From contig NZ_CP141184.1 of NCBI RefSeq assembly GCF_035609205.1, forward strand, positions 558,001 to 622,000: a stretch of DNA of 64,000 bases, read 5' to 3'. Source of the stretch: Hymenobacter sp. GOD-10R (GTDB lineage: Bacteria; Bacteroidota; Bacteroidia; Cytophagales; Hymenobacteraceae). The notes beneath the pieces were generated by a model. It was not told where the DNA came from and searched no databases. It saw only the letters and a program-made list of their open reading frames with translations. This document shows, one piece after another, positions 1-9,328 of the stretch (position 1 is its first letter; every line of letters begins with the position of its first letter). Both the position numbers and the translations under genes were made by a program.

Positions 1-2538
1 GTCTACCCAAGCGGCGTCAGTTATCATACCTAGCTGCCGGAGTGTGGGGGCTAGGTTTGCGGTTTGGTCGCGGAAGCGGCCGTGGCCGTCGTTGAGCAGT
101 AGGTAGCTGGTGGGCGGTTCGGGGTAGCGGCCGGGTGTCACGCGGCCTCCTACGAAAAGGTCGGGGGCGCCGTCGCCGTTCACGTCGGCTACTCGCACGC
201 AGGCGGTGCTGGTGGGCATGACGGGCAGGCTGCCCGCGGAGCTTTTGCTGAAGTTGCCGCGCCCATCGTTGAGGTACAGCCGATCTTGCAGGAGCGCGTC
301 GCCGGGCAGGAAGTTGTCGTAGCCGCCACTAGCCACGTAGAGGTCTAGGTCGCCGTCGCGGTCTGCATCTAGGAAAGCGGCGTCGGTATCTTCCTGTAGG
401 TAATCAGCTTCCAAAGCAGGCTGCGGCAACTCCGCAAATCGCCCCGCGGCTTGCTGCACAAAAAGCCGGCTGGCGTGCCCTGAAGCGCCACCCATGAACA
501 TATCCTGCCGACCATCGCCGTTCACATCGGCCTGCACTAAGCACGGACCGTTGTATGACAAGCTGTTGATCAGCAGCGGTTGACGCTTGAAGTCGTTGAC
601 GTTATTCTCCTCCGCTACTGCTGTGATTGGAGCAGGCACTGCCGCAAACACTGGCAAGCTAGCTTTGGTCGGGGCTGGTGCCATTTGCTTCTGCGCCTCC
701 GCTTCGCGCAACACCAGCAGCTTGCCGGCCGGTACAGCGCGCACCACCTGCTCCCGGCCACTCGGCCACACCACGCGCACCGAATCGGCTTGGCGCTGCT
801 GACCTAGGCCAAAGTGCAGTACCGGCGACACGCTCGACTCGTAACCACGCCCAACTAGCTGTTCCTGGGTCTGGGTCAGGGCATTGCCATACAGCATCAC
901 CTTCGCCCCGATACCCAGACGGTTGGCACCTAGGCCTTCCAACCGCACGGAGAGGCCACGGTTTTTAAGTCGCTTCTCCGCGATGTTGCGATAGAGAAAC
1001 GCCTCTCCGTTGAGGTTATTGACTACCACATCTAGGTCGCCGTCGTTGTCGAGGTCGGCGTAGGCGGCGCCGTTGCTGTTGGCGGGCTCCGTGATGCCCC
1101 AATCGGCGCTAACGTTGGTGAATGTTGCGTTGCCTGTGTTGCGAAATGCGTAGCCCACTACGTTGGAGGAAGGCATCTTGCGCACCAAGTCTAGCAGGTT
1201 TTTGCGCTGCACGTCGCCTTGGCGGTCATGCAGGAAATCGCCCATGTACTTCAAGAAGTCTAGGTTGGTATAGTCGTGCAGGAAACCGTTGGTGATGAAC
1301 AGGTCCTTCCAACCATCGTTGTCGTAATCGGCCAGCAGCGGGGCCCAGCTCCAATCGGTATTCGAGATGCCGGCTAGCTGCCCGATTTCGCTGAAGGTGC
1401 CGTTGCCGTTGTTGAGGTGCAGCATGTTGCGCATGTACTGCTTGTGCAGGCCCGCCTCGTCGCGTATGCGAAACAGCTCATAATTGTCGCTGGCGAAGAG
1501 CAGCTTTTGCCGCCGGTTGTCTTCGGGCAGCATATCGAGGGTGCACACATCGGCGTAGCCGTCGTTGTTGAGGTCGGCCGCGTCGTTGCCCATCGAGGAG
1601 AGCGACGTGTGGCCCATCTGGTTACCCAGTTGATCGGTGAAAGTGCCGTCGTGGTTATTGATATAGAGGTAGTCAGGGGCTAAGTAGTCACTCGACAGGT
1701 AGATGTCGGGCCAGCCGTCGTTGTTGAGGTCAGCCACGGAGGCGCCGAGCGCAAAGGACAACCGCGTGTTCAGCAAGCCCGCCGCTGTGGCCACTTCCCG
1801 AAACTGCGGCAAGCCCTGCTGGCTGCCTTCGTTGCGGTACAGCTTCAGCCCCGTCAGCGCATCGGGCGTGCGCATGAGCTGCTTGATGTAAAACTCATCC
1901 AGGTTCTCAAATCGGCGCGGACTGTGGTTCAGCAGCAGCATGTCGAGGTCCTGATCTTTGTCGTAATCGAAGAAGACCGCCTGCGTGCTATAAGCGGAGT
2001 CGGCTAGCCCGCAGGCCGCGGCTTGCTCGCGGAAATGCGGCACCCCTTGCTTATCCGGACCTAGGTTGAGAAACAACTGATTTTGGCGGAGCTTACCCGG
2101 CAAGTCGCCCGAGCGGCACACGTAGAAATCGAGGAGGCCATCTGCATTGAGGTCGACCATCGTGACGCCGGTCTTCCAGCCTTTCGGCAGGGCGACGCCC
2201 GCGGCGTCGGTGGCATCCTCGAAGCGCAGATTGCCTTTGTTCAGGTACAGCTTGTTGCTGCCTTTGTTGGCGGTGAAATAGATGTCGTCTAGCCCATCGT
2301 TGTTCACGTCGCCGAGGGCTACGCCGCCGCCGTTGTAGGTGTATTCGTACACCAGCACGTTGGTCAGCTCGTCCTCCTGGAGGTCGTTGCGGAACGTGAC
2401 GTGGCTTTGTTCGGCCGGCACCAGTTGGAACAGCGCGTTCTTATTCACCACTGCTCGCTGCTCCTGCTGACACCCAGCTAAGTGCCACAGTGCAAGCAGT
2501 AGGAGCGTAACAGCAGAAAGAGGGCGCCAAACACGCAT
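1..2538 (-). CDS. VCBS/FG-GAP repeat lipoprotein with ASPIC/UnbV domain (CRTAC1-like), 3' partial
   Basis: The reading frame is open from an ATG at 2538 to the left window edge (846 codons), so the C-terminus is missing. The N-terminus is a lipoprotein signal with lipobox LAGC and acceptor Cys23, which predicts a membrane-anchored, probably surface protein. Many calcium-binding-type repeats follow (for example NNDGLDDIY near residue 75, then NADGLLDFY and DLDNDGDLDVV), typical of FG-GAP/VCBS beta-propellers. Near residues 535-600 lies an ASPIC/UnbV-type segment (GIGAKVMLYG, then FGLG and VVWPSGR), and further FG-GAP repeats resume after it. Proteins of this architecture often sit beside SusC/SusD pairs in Bacteroidetes, as here. 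The substrate is not evident; a glycan- or protein-binding role is inferred. Confidence 0.85.
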   Translation of the reverse strand, partial: MRVWRPLSAVTLLLLALWHLAGCQQEQRAVVNKNALFQLVPAEQSHVTFRNDLQEDELTNVLVYEYTYNGGGVALGDVNNDGLDDIYFTANKGSNKLYLNKGNLRFEDATDAAGVALPKGWKTGVTMVDLNADGLLDFYVCRSGDLPGKLRQNQLFLNLGPDKQGVPHFREQAAACGLADSAYSTQAVFFDYDKDQDLDMLLLNHSPRRFENLDEFYIKQLMRTPDALTGLKLYRNEGSQQGLPQFREVATAAGLLNTRLSFALGASVADLNNDGWPDIYLSSDYLAPDYLYINNHDGTFTDQLGNQMGHTSLSSMGNDAADLNNDGYADVCTLDMLPEDNRRQKLLFASDNYELFRIRDEAGLHKQYMRNMLHLNNGNGTFSEIGQLAGISNTDWSWAPLLADYDNDGWKDLFITNGFLHDYTNLDFLKYMGDFLHDRQGDVQRKNLLDLVRKMPSSNVVGYAFRNTGNATFTNVSADWGITEPANSNGAAYADLDNDGDLDVVVNNLNGEAFLYRNIAEKRLKNRGLSVRLEGLGANRLGIGAKVMLYGNALTQTQEQLVGRGYESSVSPVLHFGLGQQRQADSVRVVWPSGREQVVRAVPAGKLLVLREAEAQKQMAPAPTKASLPVFAAVPAPITAVAEENNVNDFKRQPLLINSLSYNGPCLVQADVNGDGRQDMFMGGASGHASRLFVQQAAGRFAELPQPALEADYLQEDTDAAFLDADRDGDLDLYVASGGYDNFLPGDALLQDRLYLNDGRGNFSKSSAGSLPVMPTSTACVRVADVNGDGAPDLFVGGRVTPGRYPEPPTSYLLLNDGHGRFRDQTANLAPTLRQLGMITDAAWVD

Positions 2539-2738
2539 AGCAGAGAAAACGGCAACTGTTGGTGATAAGTGTTTGGTTGTACTAAGTGGCTACTGTCCTC
2601 AGCGTTGCTCCTCGCTTGCCGGGCTCGTTCTTCAGCGAAATTCAGCGACTTATAGCTAGCTGGCTCACTAGACAAACGGTAGCGCAAGCAGCGATGCGCA
2701 GGAAGTGCCTATTGAACGGCGAAAAGCCCCCACATTCT

Positions 2739-4052
2739 TCATTGGTTGAATTGCCACCAGTCAAATCTGAATAGGTTGCTACCGGTGCCTTTGAAGACAA
2801 AGTAGACATCGTGTACTCCCTTCTGCCGGCTGACTTTGCAGGACTGAACCACCCAATTTCCAAGCCCTCCGGTTGGCTTACCGTTCAAAGACCCTAGCAA
2901 AGTACCCGTCGGGCTGTCCAGGTGCAGCTCGATGACAGGCTTGACGGACGTGCTAGCAACAGCGGCCATAAACTCCTTAGCTCCCTGTTCAAAATCAACG
3001 CCCTTCACCTTGATATAATCACCGCTGTCTATGTTCGTTACGTACATGCCCGTAGGGCCTTTGCTGGTTTTCAGGCCTTGGCTTCCGGCAATGGTTTCTG
3101 CCTCGTTGCGCTTATATGGGTTCAAGACTGCGATGCGGTCTACGCCGGCTTCTGACCAAAAAGGCAGTTGCTGGATGGTGCCATCACTGTTATAAGTGAG
3201 CTTCGCCAGACAAACCGAGCGCCGCTCCGTATGCGTCGCCGATTGCGCTTTGGAAATGGCATAGTTGAAGCCAAATAGGTACGAGTTGCCCTTGTAGTCG
3301 ATAATACCCGGATGATTGCCGTTGGACCTAGGGTCTCTATCCATCAGCGTTCCAGTGTAATTCCAGGGCCCCGTAGGACTATCACTCATCGAATAGCCAA
3401 TGCCCTCTGGACAGCAGGTCGAAGCATAGGCCATGTAATACTTGTCCTTTCGTTTGTAAAACCACGGCCCTTCCTGGTAATTGGCCGGTTTAGTCGAAGA
3501 TTTAACGATAGGGCCTGAATACGAAATCATGTCCTTATTCAGCTTGACATAATACAGATTCGGATTGCCCCAGTAGAGGTAAGCTTGCCCGTCGTCGTCA
3601 ATGTAGACGGTCGGGTCAATATCATCGTTGCTATTCTGAATCAAAGGCTTGCCTAATGGATCAGTGAAGGGGCCGTAAGGGCTATCCGAAACCAGTACCC
3701 CAATCCCTTTGACATGGATAGGGCAATACATATAGAACTTCCCATTGCGTTCGATGCACTGCGGGGCCCACGCTCCATTTTTTGGCGACCAACTAAAACT
3801 GTTTGTAGAAGCGACAGGCCCGTGGTCGGTCCAGTTCACCATATCCGTGGAGGTGTAGAGCAGCCAGTTAAACATCTTGAACCCGGTTGCATCGTCCTCA
3901 TCATGACCCGTATAGAGAAACACGGTGTCTCTATAAACCATAGGTGCCGGGTCAGCCGTGAACTTGGTTTGGATAATCGGATTTTGTGCACGGCAGACCA
4001 AAACTGCCGATGTAAACAGAAATAGAATGAAAAGCGTAATGCTTGTTTTCAT
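2739..4052 (-). CDS. Glycoside hydrolase family 43 with C-terminal CBM6-like domain
   Basis: This is a 437-residue secreted enzyme. The ATG at 4052 is preferred because it starts a clean signal peptide (MKTSITLFILFLF...); the frame opens 14 codons earlier without adding sense. The five-bladed GH43 core covers about residues 28-300. The three expected acidic residues are visible: Asp34 (general base, in DPAPMVY), Asp146 (pKa modulator, in DIDPTVYID) and Glu194 (general acid, in QEGPWFY). Residues 310-437 look like a CBM6-type beta-sandwich. The family contains alpha-L-arabinofuranosidases, xylosidases and endo-arabinanases; the arabinose context favours alpha-L-arabinofuranosidase, but sequence alone does not settle it. 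It lies 411 bases downstream of susD on the same strand, with a MITE-like repeat in between, so co-transcription is uncertain. Confidence 0.9.
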   Translation of the reverse strand: MKTSITLFILFLFTSAVLVCRAQNPIIQTKFTADPAPMVYRDTVFLYTGHDEDDATGFKMFNWLLYTSTDMVNWTDHGPVASTNSFSWSPKNGAWAPQCIERNGKFYMYCPIHVKGIGVLVSDSPYGPFTDPLGKPLIQNSNDDIDPTVYIDDDGQAYLYWGNPNLYYVKLNKDMISYSGPIVKSSTKPANYQEGPWFYKRKDKYYMAYASTCCPEGIGYSMSDSPTGPWNYTGTLMDRDPRSNGNHPGIIDYKGNSYLFGFNYAISKAQSATHTERRSVCLAKLTYNSDGTIQQLPFWSEAGVDRIAVLNPYKRNEAETIAGSQGLKTSKGPTGMYVTNIDSGDYIKVKGVDFEQGAKEFMAAVASTSVKPVIELHLDSPTGTLLGSLNGKPTGGLGNWVVQSCKVSRQKGVHDVYFVFKGTGSNLFRFDWWQFNQ

Positions 4053-4463
4053 GCGTATGCCCTTGAATGATAAGGGGTTGTTGAAGGGACTCATCTACGA
4101 TGACTTGACTTTGTGTAATCTCTAAACTAGATAAAGGCAAGGCGACTAGTGTGTTCAACTGCGTTAGCATCCGGGTGTCAGACACTTCCTAAGAGTCCGT
4201 GATTGTTGCAAAACCCTACTAGGTTGAAAACAATATACCTGTGCCGCTATTCGCTCAGAAGAGTGGCGCTAGACAGCCTCATGAGGTGCTGCCTAGCGCT
4301 CAATCTATTCTTCGGATTCACAACCGAGACTTCTGCAACAGCCACGTCTCTTTACAAGATGTTCAAGCCGTTAAAAGCTTGTGCAGCACACTTGGTAGCG
4401 TCCGTTGGGAGTTGAGAATAGCTTCAGAGGGGGCCAGGGATGAGGCACCTGCCTAGACCTAGG
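4053..4463. repeat. Intergenic region with MITE-like inverted-repeat element (about 4199-4345)
   Basis: No gene is seen between GH43 and susD. GTGATTGTTGCAAAA (4199-4213) is an imperfect inverted match to TTCTGCAACAGCCAC (4331-4345), bounding about 147 bases. The same terminal sequence and nearly the same length recur at 29341-29490, so both are probably non-autonomous transposon remnants. The interiors have diverged and no transposase is encoded. Confidence 0.45.
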
Positions 4464-6089
4464 TTAGTAGCCGGGGTTCTGTTTTAGGTTCGCGTTGGTG
4501 TTCAACACGTTCTGCGGAATGGGCATGAGCGTGCGGTAGTCACCATTGGGCACGTGCGAGAGCCACGACTTCTTGGTGTACACTCCGAAGCGAATCATGT
4601 CCTGGCGGCGGTGACCTTCGGCGGTGAACTCCCAACCTAGCTCATCTAAGAACCGGCCGTACTGAATGTCGGCGCCGCCTTCTACCGGGCTTATTACATT
4701 GTTGCGCGCTGGGCCGTATTGGTAGGTGCTACCCTTCATAAGGTCGGCGCCCGTTACGGTAGCTTTCGAGGGGTTATTAACGAAGCTGCGCTGGCGTACT
4801 TGCGTTACCAAGGCCGCGGCTGGTCCTGATTGACCTAGGCGTAGCATTGATTCAGCTTTCATCATCAGGATATCGGCGTAGCGGAACAACGGGAAGTCGT
4901 TGCTGAGGTCAATGCGTACGCCTTGTTTAATTTCAAATTTGCCAACCCGGAAACCATCTGTTTCGGCTCCTAGCTCCACGCTCGGCAACGTATTGGTAAA
5001 AATGAGTGGCTTACTAGTAGTAGCGCCGAATACACCCACTAGTGGCGCACCTGATGAAGAGTACTGTTGCCCTTGTATCCAGTTTTGCTTCAAGCGGGTA
5101 TCATCGGGATCATAAGTGTTGATGAATTGCGGAATCGCGCAGATACCACCGCCCCACATACTACCCTGGGCATTATAAGTCTGCTGATTCTGAGGCTGCA
5201 GCGTCTGCATATGAATTCGGAACCCTGGCGCATATGTCTCGTCAAACGGAATGGCGAAGATGATTTCCCTAGAGCCTTCGTTCTGCGTTTTGAAGACATT
5301 GGCCTGAATGATTTCCAACGAAAACTTACCTGAGTTGATAACAGCGTCACAGGCGGAAATGCATTTCACCCATTCAGCCTGTCCAGCATATACCTGAGCG
5401 TTGAGGTACATCTTAGCCAACAGCGCTTGGGCCGCCCATTTGTTGTTGAAGCGACCATAGGTACCGGCATCGGCCGCATCGCTTAGGAGTGGTAGCGCTT
5501 CTGTAATTTCTTTGACAATAAAATTATAAACCTGTGCACGGGTGTTTTGCTCCGGCAAAAAGCCCTCCGGCACATTGAAACGGTCTACAATAGGTACGTT
5601 ACCGAACAAGTCACAGAGGATGTAATAATAAGAGGCGCGCAACACTCGTATTTCCGCCATAAGCTGCTCTTTGCCCGTCGGAACTGGCAATTGCCCGGAC
5701 TCTATCTGGAATAGAAGTCTATTGCAGTTTGTGACACCCGCGAAAGCTTGGGTCCAGGCGTCACGTGGCGTAGCGTCCAAGGCCGTCCACTTATGCTCGT
5801 GTAAGCGGCGGTAAGAGCCATCATCGACCCACCCATTCGGGCGTCCTGGGGTTACTGTTTCGTCGGTAGAAGTTTCGTTGATACGATATACCCCGTTGAA
5901 CTCTAGATACAAAGGGCGCCAATTGATGTAGGCTGCCCCCGCTAGTGCAGGCACATCAGCCACAGTAGGTACAAATTGGTCAGAGACAATCTCATTATAG
6001 CTTTCGTCATCAAGCTTAGTACAGGCATCGAAACCCATCATTGCTGCTGCCAGTACACCAACACGCAGAAAATTAGTAGTGCTTTTCAT
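4464..6089 (-). CDS. SusD/RagB-family nutrient-binding outer-membrane lipoprotein
   Basis: This 541-residue protein has a lipoprotein signal ending at FDAC (Cys23), followed by the usual SusD start (CTKLDDESYNEI). The family is a TPR-rich surface lipoprotein that caps the SusC barrel and captures oligosaccharide or peptide ligands. The C-terminal third shows typical SusD text (LGWEFTAEGHRRQDMIRFG, then PIPQNVLNTNANLKQNPGY). Its ATG lies 11 bases after the susC stop, so the two form one transcriptional unit, susC first. Length is normal. The ligand is not readable from sequence; the surrounding GH127, GH43 and peptidase genes suggest arabinosylated glycopeptides or arabino-oligosaccharides. 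Confidence 0.95.
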   Translation of the reverse strand: MKSTTNFLRVGVLAAAMMGFDACTKLDDESYNEIVSDQFVPTVADVPALAGAAYINWRPLYLEFNGVYRINETSTDETVTPGRPNGWVDDGSYRRLHEHKWTALDATPRDAWTQAFAGVTNCNRLLFQIESGQLPVPTGKEQLMAEIRVLRASYYYILCDLFGNVPIVDRFNVPEGFLPEQNTRAQVYNFIVKEITEALPLLSDAADAGTYGRFNNKWAAQALLAKMYLNAQVYAGQAEWVKCISACDAVINSGKFSLEIIQANVFKTQNEGSREIIFAIPFDETYAPGFRIHMQTLQPQNQQTYNAQGSMWGGGICAIPQFINTYDPDDTRLKQNWIQGQQYSSSGAPLVGVFGATTSKPLIFTNTLPSVELGAETDGFRVGKFEIKQGVRIDLSNDFPLFRYADILMMKAESMLRLGQSGPAAALVTQVRQRSFVNNPSKATVTGADLMKGSTYQYGPARNNVISPVEGGADIQYGRFLDELGWEFTAEGHRRQDMIRFGVYTKKSWLSHVPNGDYRTLMPIPQNVLNTNANLKQNPGY

Positions 6090-6100
6090 TGTTTTCTGAG

Positions 6101-9100
6101 TTACAGGGTTAGGTTGACGCCGAGTGTGAAGGTGCGCACTGTGGGAAATTTGTCGCGGTCATCATCTCCTGGTGCTAGACCAATACGGTTCACTTCTGGA
6201 TCAATTCCTTTGTAGCCCGTAATGGTGAAGGTGTTCAGCGTAGAAGCATACACCCGCAGGTTTTTGATGTGCTTCACTAAATTTGGTTTGAAATTGTATC
6301 CTAAGGTGATGTTGTCGATCTTCCAGAAGTCGCCATCCTCGATGTAGTAGCTGTTATACTCGAGTGGCATCTTGGTGCTCAGCACTGCCTTGTCGAACAC
6401 CTTGTCGTAGGTGGAGCGTAGCTGGTTGTACTGCGTTATACCGGTGTTCTCGTAGTACATGCGTTGAAAGTTCAGAATCTGGTAGCTGAAAGCTCCACGC
6501 ATTGTCACACCTAGGTCGAGACGCTTGTATTGAAAGTTGTTATTCCAACCGGCATAATACTTAGGCAGCCCATTGCCCAAGATCTGTTTGTCATCTTCGC
6601 TGTGGGTAAACTGATCATACGGTAGCCGCTCGCCTGATTTGGTTTGATAGATCCATTGTCCATCATCCGTCACGTCCACTACTTTGTAGCCATAGAATTG
6701 ACCTAGGGGTTTGCCTACTTCTACTCGGTGTGTGTAGGTCTGAATTGGTTCGCCTGTGTAGCCGGTGTTGAAGAAGTTATTAGTCAACTTGTACACCTCA
6801 TTGGCGAGGGAAATAAGTTTGTTCTGGTTCGTAGAAAAGTTGAAGCTCGAGTTCCAGACAAAGCTTTTTGTCTGTACCGGTACTAAATTGAGTAGCACCT
6901 CGAGGCCTCTATTCTCCAAAGAACCAACGTTCGCAGTGGTCGTTCTGAACAGGTTAGGCGGCGAAGGAACTTCATAGTCGTACAGCAAACCATTAGTACG
7001 TCGGATGTAGTAGTCCACTGTACCATTAATCCGGCCTTTGAAAAAGGAGTAATCCAAACCCACGTTTGCTTCACGCTTTTCCTCCCAACGCAAATAGGGG
7101 TTGGGATTACTTGAAGGAGTTAGGGTTTGAATCCAACTGCCATTAGATAAAAATGGCTGTCCATAAGCTTGACGTGCCACTCCTAAGAACGACCGGCCGG
7201 GCGCTGTGCCCGTCACGCCGTAACCCGCCCGGAGTTTCAAATCATCCAGAAAGGCTAGGTCCTGCATGAAATTTTCGCCCTTGATACGCCAGCCGACTGA
7301 AACTGCCGGAAAAGAGCCCCAGGGCTGCTTAGCGCCTAAGAAGCGAGACGAGGCTTCGCGCCGGAGGCTAGCCAACAGCAAGTATTTTTCCTTGTAGTTG
7401 TAGGTCACACGGCCGAAGAAGCCTACTAGGTTCCACTGACCTTTGTCGCTGTACATCGATGCGCGTCCAAGACGTAGCGCGTTGCCGAGGCCCACATTGT
7501 TGTAGGTGAATAAGTCAGTAGGGAAGTCTGAGTTCGACAAGTAGTAATTCTCCGACGTATTCTGCTGGTAGCTGTAGCCGCCTAACACCGAAAAACGATG
7601 TTCGCCAAAGCTGCGGTTGTAAGTCGCCGTCAACTCGGCTAATCTTTCTACTACCTGAGTGGTGCCGCGAGATGCATAGCCGTTTAAGCCGTCGCGTAGC
7701 GTAGACGGATGCTGCTTGGTTTCAGAGTATCCCCGCACTTGGTTGTAGCGCGTATTGGAAGCTAGGGCTTTCAACTGCAAATTGTCGACTGGTTCCCAAA
7801 CGATGCTTCCGTTCAAACGGGTGTTCTGGTACGTATTCAGGCCATCCGATTCGTAGAGGCGTGAAAGTGGATTTTCGTAGTTGAACAGTGAAAGTTGCTG
7901 GGCGTAGGTTCCGTCAGGATTGTAAACCGGAGCTGTAGGATTTCGAATAATGGCCTGCCGATACGTGTAGCCATTAAATGCACGGCCCTCGCCAAAGTTG
8001 CCACCATCCGGAATGCCATAAAATCCGCCATCAACTGTTGAAGTATAACGGTTGTTGCTATTCAGAATACCTAGGTTGATCTTCACCCGCCCATCAAACA
8101 TGGCGTGATTAACATCGGCCCGACCTGTGAAGGTACGGTTGTCTGTTTTTTGAAAAACCCCCTCGAAGTAGCGGTAATTGCCGTTAAGCAAATAATTCGT
8201 CTGTCCGTTGCCTCCTTTGAAGGTAACGTTGTGCACGTGGATCAATGGGTTCTGGCTGATCTCCTTAATCCAATCGGTGCTGGCACCTTGGTCAGTGAAG
8301 GCTACGCCCTCAGCTAGTTTTTGCCGGTACTCACTAGCCGTCAGCATCTCGGGGCGGCGTGCAATGCGCTGGGTACTCACGTAGCCACTATATTCGATCG
8401 TAGGCGTGATGTTGCCTTTGGGTCGGCGCGTGGTGATGAGGATAACGCCATTCGTGCCACGCGTGCCGTAAATAGCAGCAGCCGAGCCATCTTTCAGCAC
8501 ATCAATGCTTTCGATGTCCTCGGGTGCTACGGTATTCAGAGTGCCTGGAATGCCATCAATCAAGATCAGCGGCTGCGTACTAGAGTTTAGCGTGGTCGTA
8601 CCACGTAATACTATTTGGCTGTTAGCGGTAGGGTCGCCGCTGGGCGTGCTCACCGTGAGGCCTGCCACTTTGCCTTGCAGCAACTGGCCTGCATCCTTGG
8701 TAGCTCCTTTGATAAAACTTTCCTCCTTCACGCTTGCTACCGAACTGGTCAGGTCGGCGCGACGCTGGGTGCCGTAACCCACCACCACCACGTCGCCGAG
8801 GGCCTTGGCATCGGGTTGCAGCGTCACGTTGATAACGGACCGGCCGCCAATAATTACCTCTTGGGCCGCGGAGCCCACAAAGCTGAATACCAACACGGCG
8901 TTAGCAGGGGCCGAAAGCGAGTAGTTACCCTCCGCATCAGTCTGGGTGCCATTAGTCGTGCCTTTCACTACCACGTTCACGCCAGGTAACGCCGCACCTT
9001 GGTTGTCAATTACCCGACCCTTCACAGGGCCGTCCGCTTGGAAGATAGGCTTGATCAGGCGAGCCGCCGCCAAGCTTTCGTTAGGCATTGTCACCGACAT

Positions 9101-9157
9101 CCCACAGAGAGAAGCAGCCAACACGAAGCTATTAGCGTGAGGTAAGGGAATTTTCAT
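6101..9157 (-). CDS. SusC/RagA-family TonB-linked outer-membrane transporter
   Basis: A 1018-residue TonB-dependent transporter. The order is signal peptide (about 1-31), a carboxypeptidase-D regulatory-like beta-sandwich (about 45-125, VKGRVIDNQGAALPGVNVVV), a plug domain (starting VVVVGYGTQRRADLTSSV, with the SusC-typical YGTRGTNGVILITT), then a 22-strand barrel ending in an aromatic/hydrophobic strand (TFTLGVNLTL). It imports large ligands across the outer membrane using TonB energy, together with the SusD encoded 11 bases downstream. Length is normal and no frameshift is seen. A 14-bp perfect palindrome matching the proposed LacI operator lies 62-75 bases upstream of the start, suggesting repression until the inducing sugar is present. 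Confidence 0.96.
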   Translation of the reverse strand: MKIPLPHANSFVLAASLCGMSVTMPNESLAAARLIKPIFQADGPVKGRVIDNQGAALPGVNVVVKGTTNGTQTDAEGNYSLSAPANAVLVFSFVGSAAQEVIIGGRSVINVTLQPDAKALGDVVVVGYGTQRRADLTSSVASVKEESFIKGATKDAGQLLQGKVAGLTVSTPSGDPTANSQIVLRGTTTLNSSTQPLILIDGIPGTLNTVAPEDIESIDVLKDGSAAAIYGTRGTNGVILITTRRPKGNITPTIEYSGYVSTQRIARRPEMLTASEYRQKLAEGVAFTDQGASTDWIKEISQNPLIHVHNVTFKGGNGQTNYLLNGNYRYFEGVFQKTDNRTFTGRADVNHAMFDGRVKINLGILNSNNRYTSTVDGGFYGIPDGGNFGEGRAFNGYTYRQAIIRNPTAPVYNPDGTYAQQLSLFNYENPLSRLYESDGLNTYQNTRLNGSIVWEPVDNLQLKALASNTRYNQVRGYSETKQHPSTLRDGLNGYASRGTTQVVERLAELTATYNRSFGEHRFSVLGGYSYQQNTSENYYLSNSDFPTDLFTYNNVGLGNALRLGRASMYSDKGQWNLVGFFGRVTYNYKEKYLLLASLRREASSRFLGAKQPWGSFPAVSVGWRIKGENFMQDLAFLDDLKLRAGYGVTGTAPGRSFLGVARQAYGQPFLSNGSWIQTLTPSSNPNPYLRWEEKREANVGLDYSFFKGRINGTVDYYIRRTNGLLYDYEVPSPPNLFRTTTANVGSLENRGLEVLLNLVPVQTKSFVWNSSFNFSTNQNKLISLANEVYKLTNNFFNTGYTGEPIQTYTHRVEVGKPLGQFYGYKVVDVTDDGQWIYQTKSGERLPYDQFTHSEDDKQILGNGLPKYYAGWNNNFQYKRLDLGVTMRGAFSYQILNFQRMYYENTGITQYNQLRSTYDKVFDKAVLSTKMPLEYNSYYIEDGDFWKIDNITLGYNFKPNLVKHIKNLRVYASTLNTFTITGYKGIDPEVNRIGLAPGDDDRDKFPTVRTFTLGVNLTL

Positions 9158-9218
9158 ACGCGGAGTATTAGGTGAGGGAAAAGGATAAGAGGCAAGGCAC
9201 TAAGAGCTTTCTGTTTTA

Positions 9219-9232
9219 CACAATCGATTGTG
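9219..9232. promoter_or_regulatory. Probable LacI-family operator upstream of susC
   Basis: CACAATCGATTGTG is a perfect 14-bp palindrome centred on CG. Its core CAATCGATTG fits the pattern CAAWCGWTTG also found twice upstream of the GH127 gene at 11523-11556. Central-CpG palindromes of this kind are typical LacI/GalR-family operators, and a LacI gene lies 2.5 kb away. Assignment to that regulator is inference. Confidence 0.65.
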
Positions 9233-9328
9233 CAGTTGAGAAGCTTCAGAAAGGAGGCGCAACAAGGCAGAGACTAGGTGCTAGGCACTGCTATAACAGC
9301 ACAGTGCCTAGCTACTCAGAAAGGGTCC